A stretch of DNA of 16,189 bases from an uncultured Eubacteriales bacterium (GTDB lineage Bacteria > Bacillota > Clostridia > Oscillospirales > Oscillospiraceae). The translations under genes were made by a program, and so were the position numbers. The DNA is taken from positions 1 to 16,189 of the forward strand of contig CAJLWS010000013.1 in NCBI GenBank assembly GCA_905210385.1, read 5' to 3'. Under the pieces are notes generated by a model. The model was given only the letters and a program-made list of their open reading frames with translations. It ran no database searches and was not told the DNA's origin. Positions 12,272-16,189 of this stretch are shown here, piece after piece. Each line of letters begins with the position of its first letter. The stretch's first letter is position 1.

Positions 12272-13483
12272 TCAGGAATTGGGCCGGCAGGCCCGCAGGA
12301 TGGACAGCGGGGGAACCTGCCGAGACAGCTTCATGTGAAAAATCATCTGGGGATGTCTGGGCTCCGCCAGTGGCTGGCCCTCCTCGTCCGTCATCATGGG
12401 AGCGGTGAGGGGGAAGGCGGCCACATCGGGCCCCACCACCTCGACGGTGTCCCCGGCGGAGAACTTATTGCGCAAAGACAAGGTGGCATTGCCATCCGGG
12501 TCACAGGAAGTGATGACAGCCAGTACTTGCCAGTCCCGGACATACCGGGCGGAATCGGTGTACTGGCCGGGCTGGCCGAAGTAAAAGCCGGTGGAGTAGT
12601 GCCGGTGGCTCACCTTGTCCACCTCGTCCCGCCACACCGGGTCCAGGGGGAGCCCTTGAGCGGCGGCGTCGATGGCGTGGCGGTAGGCGGCGGTGACCAT
12701 ACCGGTGTAGTAGGCGCTCTTGGCCCTTCCTTCAATTTTCAGGGAGTGGAGGCCGGCGGCCAACAGCTCCGGGATGTGATCGATCATGCACATGTCCCGG
12801 CTGTTGAGGATGAAGGTTTCCCCGCCCTCCTCAAAGACGGGGAAGTACTCCCCGGGGCGCTTCTCCTCCATGAGGGCGTACTGGTAACGGCAGGGCTGGG
12901 CGCAGGCGCCCCGGTTGGCGTCCCGCCCGGTCATATAGTTGGACAGCAGACACCGGCCGGACACGGATACGCACATGGCCCCGTGGACGAAGGCCTCCAC
13001 CGCCATGCCTCGGGGAGCCCTGGCGCAGATCTCCGCAACCTCGTCCAGGGACAGCTCCCGGGCCAGGATGGCCCGGCTGGGCCCCAGCTCATGCCACATC
13101 CGCACCATCTCGTAGTTGGTGATGCCCGTCTGGGTGGACATGTGCACCTGGACATGAGGGGCATAACGCTGGCAGAGGTTCAAGACATCCACGCCGGCGG
13201 CGATGACCGCATCCACCCCGATGCTGTCCAGGTACTCCAGATACACGGGCAGCGCGGCCACCTCTTCATTGCGGGCCAGGGTGTTGCAGGTCACATGGAC
13301 CCGAACCCCCTGTCCGTGGGCCAGCGCTACCGCATGGGCCAGTCCCTCCCGGTCAAAGTTGCCCGCGAAGGCCCGCATGCCATAGGCGTCGCCCGCCAGA
13401 TAGACTGCGTCCGCGCCGTAGGCCAGGGCCATCCGGAGCCGCTCCAGATCCCCTGCCGGGCTGAGCAGCTCCGGCTTAGCCAT
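12272..13483 (-). CDS. Peptidase U32 family protein (TrhP-like tRNA hydroxylation)
   Basis: A 403-residue U32 family member. It starts with MAKPELLSPAGDLERL and DAVYLAGDAYGMRAFAGNF. The family signature is at residues 163-181 (EAFVHGAMC, SGRCLLS), then RGACAQPCRY. The four cysteines C171, C178, C194 and C198 fit an iron-sulfur cluster as proposed for TrhP/YegQ proteins. Despite the name, these proteins are not clearly proteases. Bacterial members act with prephenate in 5-hydroxylation of wobble uridine in tRNA. The ATG at 13483 overlaps the end of mltG by 8 bases without a good Shine-Dalgarno site, implying translational coupling. Bacillus carries mltG, trmR and two U32 genes together, which supports the tRNA role. 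Only one U32 gene is seen here. Confidence 0.88.
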   Translation of the reverse strand: MAKPELLSPAGDLERLRMALAYGADAVYLAGDAYGMRAFAGNFDREGLAHAVALAHGQGVRVHVTCNTLARNEEVAALPVYLEYLDSIGVDAVIAAGVDVLNLCQRYAPHVQVHMSTQTGITNYEMVRMWHELGPSRAILARELSLDEVAEICARAPRGMAVEAFVHGAMCVSVSGRCLLSNYMTGRDANRGACAQPCRYQYALMEEKRPGEYFPVFEEGGETFILNSRDMCMIDHIPELLAAGLHSLKIEGRAKSAYYTGMVTAAYRHAIDAAAQGLPLDPVWRDEVDKVSHRHYSTGFYFGQPGQYTDSARYVRDWQVLAVITSCDPDGNATLSLRNKFSAGDTVEVVGPDVAAFPLTAPMMTDEEGQPLAEPRHPQMIFHMKLSRQVPPLSILRACRPNS

Positions 13484-14654
13484 TGTTGGCGTACTGGGCC
13501 ACCTTGGCCTGGTGCTCGGCATAGGTGCGGCTGAAGTCGTGCCGGCCGGTCTCGGGATTGAGCACGTAGTAATAGTAGCTGGTGTTGTTGGGGTTCATGG
13601 CGGCGTAGAGGGACTCCATGCCGGGGTTGGAGATGGGACCGGCGGGCAGGCCCTGGTACAGGGAGGGGTTGTAGGGGGAGTCGATCTCCCGGTCGGCGTC
13701 GGTGGGGACGTTGCCGCCGTTGATATAGACCAGCGTGGCGTCAATTTGGAGGTAGCCCGCGGTCTCTGCAGCGGTGTTCTCCAGCCGGTTGTAGATGACC
13801 GAGGCGATGTCCCGATAGTCCTCACCGTCCGTCTCCTTCTCGATCATGGAGGCGATGATGACGATGTCGTGGAGGGAGTACTGGCTCTCCTCGGTGAACT
13901 GCGCGAAGTAATCCTCCATGCGGTTATAGAAGTTCACCAGCATCTTGTTGATGACATACAGGGGGTCCTCGCCCAGGTAGAAGGTATAGGTGTCCGGGAA
14001 GAGGTAGCCCTCCAGCCGGTGGTAGTCCCCCAAGGGAATGTCCTCCAGGAAGTCGAAGGCGTAGTCGTGGTTGGCTGCCATCTCCTCCAGCTGGGCCACG
14101 GTGGATACCTCCTCCTCGTCCAGCAGGTTGAAGATCTGGTCGATGGTGTAGCCCTCGGGGATGGTCAGGTCGATGGTCTGGCGGGTGGAGGAGGACGAGC
14201 TCATGTTGGTGACCAGGGCCCGGTAGTCCATCTCGGTATTCAGCTCATAGGTGCCCGCGACGATCTTTTCGTCGGCATTGGAGAACCAAGAGTAGAGCTG
14301 AAACAGGAACTTGTATTCGATCAGGCCCTCTTCCTCCAGCTGGTCTACGATCTGCCCCATGTCCGCGCGGGTGGCAGTGTAAGTGTTTCCGTTCTCATCG
14401 GTTTCCTCGGTGTAGGTGATAGCTTCGTCAGGGACGGTGATGATCACGGAGGTATACTCCTTGTTCAGAGCCAGCAGGTCATTGGCCCAAACCCAGCCCA
14501 CCGTGGCCAGTACGGCGGACAGGCCGATGACGAACAGGACGTACAAAAACGCGCCGGCCACTTTAGATTTGCGGCTGCGCCGCCTGCGGGTGACCCGGGC
14601 GCTGCGCTGCGGCTGCTGCTGCCCGGAGGACGGGCTGCGGTGTTCTTCTGCCAT
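13476..14654 (-). CDS. mltG: Endolytic murein transglycosylase MltG
   Basis: A 392-residue membrane-anchored lytic transglycosylase that cuts nascent glycan strands near the cell membrane. The cytosolic head is highly basic (VTRRRRSRKSK) and Gln/Ser-rich. One membrane helix spans about residues 33-56. The YceG domain follows with IPEGYT, HRLEGYLFPDTY (213-223), IIASMIEKET with catalytic E272, DIASVIYNRL, and SPYNPSLYQGLPAGPISNPG. The region after the anchor contains a low-complexity insertion with Ser repeats (152-156). The start follows AGGAG by 9 bases. It heads an operon with U32 and GNAT genes and is divergent from the small Cys-rich gene. All motifs are intact, so function is well supported. 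Confidence 0.94.
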   Translation of the reverse strand: MAEEHRSPSSGQQQPQRSARVTRRRRSRKSKVAGAFLYVLFVIGLSAVLATVGWVWANDLLALNKEYTSVIITVPDEAITYTEETDENGNTYTATRADMGQIVDQLEEEGLIEYKFLFQLYSWFSNADEKIVAGTYELNTEMDYRALVTNMSSSSSTRQTIDLTIPEGYTIDQIFNLLDEEEVSTVAQLEEMAANHDYAFDFLEDIPLGDYHRLEGYLFPDTYTFYLGEDPLYVINKMLVNFYNRMEDYFAQFTEESQYSLHDIVIIASMIEKETDGEDYRDIASVIYNRLENTAAETAGYLQIDATLVYINGGNVPTDADREIDSPYNPSLYQGLPAGPISNPGMESLYAAMNPNNTSYYYYVLNPETGRHDFSRTYAEHQAKVAQYANNG

Positions 14655-14722
14655 GGCATTTCGCTCCTATCATAGTTTCAGGGTAAGTTGCTCGCTTGTA
14701 TGGAAAGTCCGGAGAGGGCTGG

Positions 14723-14750
14723 AACCAATTTCCCCGCCTCCACATAGGAT
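14723..14750 (+). promoter_or_regulatory. Possible mother-cell (sigma-K/E-like) promoter for the Cys-rich peptide
   Basis: AACC (14723-14726), a 16-base spacer and CATAGGAT (14743-14750) match the loose sigma-K pattern (ACM, 16 bases, CATAnnnT). The start would be about 97 bases before the ATG at 14855. No sigma-A promoter is evident for this gene. The pattern is short and could be chance. Confidence 0.2.
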
Positions 14751-14854
14751 GACGCAGAAACGGAGAACGGGTGCCGCCTCGGGCGCCGCTCCCGGAGGGG
14801 GCGGGGTCCGAGCCGGTACCTGTGACCGGACATCAAATGTGAGGTGACAAAATC

Positions 14855-15067
14855 ATGTGTTGTGGTAACAATGGTTTCGGCGGCGGCTGCTGGTGGATCA
14901 TCATTCTGGTTCTGATTCTGTGCTGCTGCTGCGGCAACGGGAACAGCTGGGGCGGCAACAACTGCGGCTGCAACGCGGCTGCTGCTGACCTTCAGAAGGC
15001 CCTTGCGTTGGTCACCCGGCGTGAGGGTAATGCAGTATGCGATCAGCCGGACGCGCGCCGGGGCTGA
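14855..15067 (+). CDS. Small Cys/Gly-rich membrane peptide
   Basis: A 70-residue peptide of no family I can name with certainty. It starts MCCGNNGFGGGC, continues with a very short hydrophobic stretch WWIIILVLIL (13-22), then four consecutive cysteines (23-26), and GNGNSWGGNNCGCN. Ten of 70 residues are Cys. The last 30 residues are of ordinary composition. Small Gly/Cys-rich proteins with one hydrophobic segment occur in spore-forming Firmicutes and some are spore or membrane associated, but no role is proved. GAGGTG lies 8 bases before the ATG, and a strong intrinsic terminator follows 69 bases after the stop, so a real transcription unit is likely. It is divergent from mltG. Confidence 0.65.
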   Translation: MCCGNNGFGGGCWWIIILVLILCCCCGNGNSWGGNNCGCNAAAADLQKALALVTRREGNAVCDQPDARRG

Positions 15068-15135
15068 CCATACATTTGCCTTGACTGCCGCAAGCCTGAC
15101 GCGGCCGGCGCCGGTTGCCGCGTTGAGAGGATTCG

Positions 15136-15161
15136 GACGGAGGGGCATATGCCCCTCCGTC
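15136..15161 (+). terminator. Intrinsic terminator of the Cys-rich peptide gene
   Basis: A perfect 26-bp palindrome: GACGGAGGGGCAT (15136-15148) and ATGCCCCTCCGTC (15149-15161), followed on the plus strand by TTTGCTGTT. On the minus strand no T-run follows, so it is oriented for the plus-strand gene. A further GC-rich stem, ACGCGGC/GCCGCGT, lies between the stop and this hairpin. Confidence 0.75.
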
Positions 15162-15190
15162 TTTGCTGTTCGGGAAGTGGACAGGCCCGC

Positions 15191-15673
15191 TCAACCCTGG
15201 TAGTGGGTATCGGTGCGTACCTGCTGGGCGGCCGGCGCGCCGACCAGAGCCTCCACCAGGGCCAGCCCGAAGTCAAAGGCGGAGCCGGGAGCCCGGCCGG
15301 TGATGAACTTGCCGTCCACCACGGTGGAGCGATCCATCCGGGGCGTGACGCCGTTGGCGGTCAGATCACGCTCCATGCCGGGGTAGCACACCGCCTGACG
15401 GCCGGTGAGCAGACCCATCCGGGCCAGCAGGGTGGGAGCGGCACAGATGGCAGCCAGCCACAGGGCTTCCTCCTGGGCAGCCTGGCGGATCAGAGAGAGG
15501 ACGGTATCGCTGCCCTCCAGGGCGGCAACGCCAGGGCCGCCGGGCAGCACCAGCATATCCCCCGGCTCGATGCCGAACATCTCGCGGGCCTCCTTGGGGA
15601 TCACAATCTGGCCCTTGGGCCCCACCCGCACCGAGCTCATATAGTGCCGGTCGTCCCGTCTTGTGCTTTTCAT
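15191..15673 (-). CDS. Chimeric AbrB/SpoVT DNA-binding domain fused to truncated DJ-1/PfpI domain
   Basis: A 160-residue protein with two parts that normally belong to separate proteins. Residues about 12-43 form an AbrB/MazE/SpoVT swapped-hairpin domain (MSSVRVGPKGQIVIPKEAREMFGIEPGDMLVL, seen as GPKGQIVIPKEAR and FGIEPGD). From residue 39 on, it continues as the C-terminal two thirds of a DJ-1/PfpI protein: DMLVLPGGPGV, the nucleophile-elbow AAICAAP with C77, GRQAVCYPGME, VVDGKFITGRAPGSA and FGLALVEALVG. The DJ-1 part lacks about 65 N-terminal residues, including the strand carrying the conserved catalytic Glu. The join lies at GDMLVL, a place where both families can read D-x-LVL. The ATG at 15673 has GGAG 7 bases upstream and a strong promoter. 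It may be a deletion fusion, a true fusion or an assembly join. Confidence 0.82.
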   Translation of the reverse strand: MKSTRRDDRHYMSSVRVGPKGQIVIPKEAREMFGIEPGDMLVLPGGPGVAALEGSDTVLSLIRQAAQEEALWLAAICAAPTLLARMGLLTGRQAVCYPGMERDLTANGVTPRMDRSTVVDGKFITGRAPGSAFDFGLALVEALVGAPAAQQVRTDTHYQG

Positions 15674-15689
15674 GGTATCACTCCGTTTC

Positions 15690-15704
15690 AAAAGTATAAC
15701 TTTT
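15690..15704. promoter_or_regulatory. Inverted repeat in the leader of the AbrB/DJ-1 gene (possible operator)
   Basis: AAAAGT (15690-15695), ATA, ACTTTT (15699-15704): a perfect AT-rich inverted repeat between the predicted start of transcription and the ATG. AbrB-type proteins bind AT-rich DNA, so autoregulation is plausible. Confidence 0.4.
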
Positions 15705-15718
15705 CTTACTTCTCGAAC

Positions 15719-15747
15719 ATTGTAGCACAATGACAAAGCGCTGTCAA
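15719..15747 (-). promoter_or_regulatory. Near-consensus sigma-A promoter of the AbrB/DJ-1 gene
   Basis: On the minus strand a perfect TTGACA (15747-15742), a 17-base spacer and TACAAT (15724-15719). Transcription would start near 15712, about 39 bases before the ATG. Confidence 0.85.
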
Positions 15748-15798
15748 GGGACGGGATGGCAAAAAGCCGTGTTCCCCGTTATCTGCCCTATATCTGCG

Positions 15799-15833
15799 CG
15801 AAAAAATGCACCCGTATCGGGTGCATTTTTTCG
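15799..15833. terminator. Strong bidirectional intrinsic terminator
   Basis: CGAAAAAATGCACCC (15799-15813) pairs perfectly with GGGTGCATTTTTTCG (15819-15833) around GTATC. A6/T6 flanks give a U-run on both strands. It most likely ends the leftward ferredoxin-like transcript and insulates the AbrB/DJ-1 promoter. Confidence 0.85.
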
Positions 15834-15838
15834 TATGG

Positions 15839-15892
15839 TTATTGGTACATTAAGGCCCTTTATCGGTACATAAAAGGCGGTTATTGGTACGC
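15839..15892. repeat. Three direct repeats with exact 21-bp period
   Basis: TTATTGGTAC (15839), TTATCGGTAC (15860) and TTATTGGTAC (15881) start exactly 21 bases apart. The first two extend to TTAT(T/C)GGTACAT, while the 9-11 bases between cores differ. The 21-base spacing equals two helical turns, placing the cores on one face of the DNA. They lie in the non-coding stretch between the ferredoxin-like gene stop and the terminator. No gene is seen in 15748-15937. Confidence 0.7.
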
Positions 15893-15937
15893 TTTGCGCC
15901 CCGCCCTTCGCCTGCGCCGTTTTTGCGCTTCTTTTTC

Positions 15938-16189
15938 TCAGTTTTCCCGCAGGGTACCGTCGATGTTGACGGTGATCACCTGCCAGGGGATAAATTTTCC
16001 GCTGTTCTGCAGCGCCGTCTTGGCGGCGAACTCCAGCCCGCCGCAGCAGGGCACCTCCATCCGCACGATGGTCAGGGAGCGGATGTCGTTGCGGGAGATG
16101 ATCTCCGTCAGCTTCTCCGTATAGTCCACGCCATCCAGCTTGGGGCAGCCGATGAGGCAGACCTTCCCTGCCAGCAGGCGGCCGTGGAA
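15938..16189 (-). CDS. 4Fe-4S ferredoxin-like protein, C-terminal part (cut by window edge)
   Basis: Only the last 83 codons are in the window; the start lies beyond 16189. The sequence runs FHGRLLAGKVCLIGCPKLDGVDYTEKLTEII, then VRMEVPCCGGLEFAAKTAL and FIPWQVITVN (short pieces: IGCPKLDG, MEVPCCGG). This is the C-terminal region I associate with Clostridial 4Fe-4S ferredoxin-type proteins, in which an N-terminal dicluster domain precedes it. The IGCPKLD and PCCGG cysteines probably bind or shield a metal site. The cluster-binding half cannot be checked here. Transcription is leftward and likely ends at the 15799-15833 hairpin. Confidence 0.75.
   Translation of the reverse strand, partial: FHGRLLAGKVCLIGCPKLDGVDYTEKLTEIISRNDIRSLTIVRMEVPCCGGLEFAAKTALQNSGKFIPWQVITVNIDGTLREN

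Noticed and set aside
12233..13534. Plus-strand open frame of over 400 codons, and a similar one at 13512-14675
   Set aside because: Both mirror the minus-strand U32 and mltG genes and have no family motifs.
15839..15892. CRISPR array
   Set aside because: The repeated core is only about 10-12 bases, with 9-11 base gaps and no cas genes.
15756..16124. Plus-strand open frame with a YWYIKAL-YRYIKGG-YWYALRP repeat
   Set aside because: The peptide repeat only reflects the 21-bp DNA repeats (7 codons). The frame crosses a strong terminator and then runs antisense to the ferredoxin-like gene.

Overview
The window is GC-rich and tightly packed. It looks like a chromosomal segment of a Gram-positive, spore-former-related Firmicute, most likely a Clostridia member of the Oscillospiraceae type (Flavonifractor/Lawsonibacter-like). 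That placement is inference. It rests on strong Shine-Dalgarno sites, sigma-A type promoters, a free-standing Spo0A DNA-binding domain, a NiaR-type repressor, an mltG-U32 gene pair, an AbrB-type domain and a short Cys/Gly-rich membrane peptide. No tRNA, rRNA, CRISPR array, IS element or phage gene was seen.

Layout. 1-1260: a polysaccharide deacetylase (+) converges on, and overlaps, a small Spo0A-C-domain gene (-). 1264-3811: an orphan PTS EIIC-like permease and a MATE transporter (both -). They are separated by a 40-bp near-perfect palindrome that overlaps a near-consensus promoter. 3812-4408: the MATE gene is divergent from an Lrp/AsnC regulator (+), with back-to-back promoters. 4474-5091: a membrane-attached XRE regulator (-). 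5208-10225: a leftward block in transcription order response regulator, histidine kinase, HtrA-like protease, birA, niaR. The protease gene is split by an in-frame TAA. 10342-11511: a CDF metal transporter with Mn-type metal residues and a leader of about 160 nt. 11759-14654: mltG, U32 protein and GNAT acetyltransferase as one leftward operon. 14855-15067: a Cys-rich small membrane peptide (+). 15191-15673: an apparent chimera of an AbrB-type DNA-binding domain and the C-terminal two thirds of a DJ-1/PfpI protein (-). 15839-15892: three direct repeats with an exact 21-bp period. 15938-16189: the C-terminal part of a ferredoxin-like protein (-), cut by the window edge.

How the parts may work together. 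The two-component system and the HtrA protease form an envelope-stress style module, possibly broken by the nonsense codon. birA and niaR are both cofactor-sensing regulators (biotin and niacin/NAD). The Lrp-type regulator probably controls itself and the divergent MATE pump. MltG trims nascent peptidoglycan, and the U32 protein probably acts in tRNA wobble-uridine hydroxylation, as expected from the similar Bacillus gene order. No single new defence or metabolic system is evident. The most unusual items are the AbrB/DJ-1 chimera, the interrupted protease, the palindrome on the PTS promoter and the 21-bp repeats.
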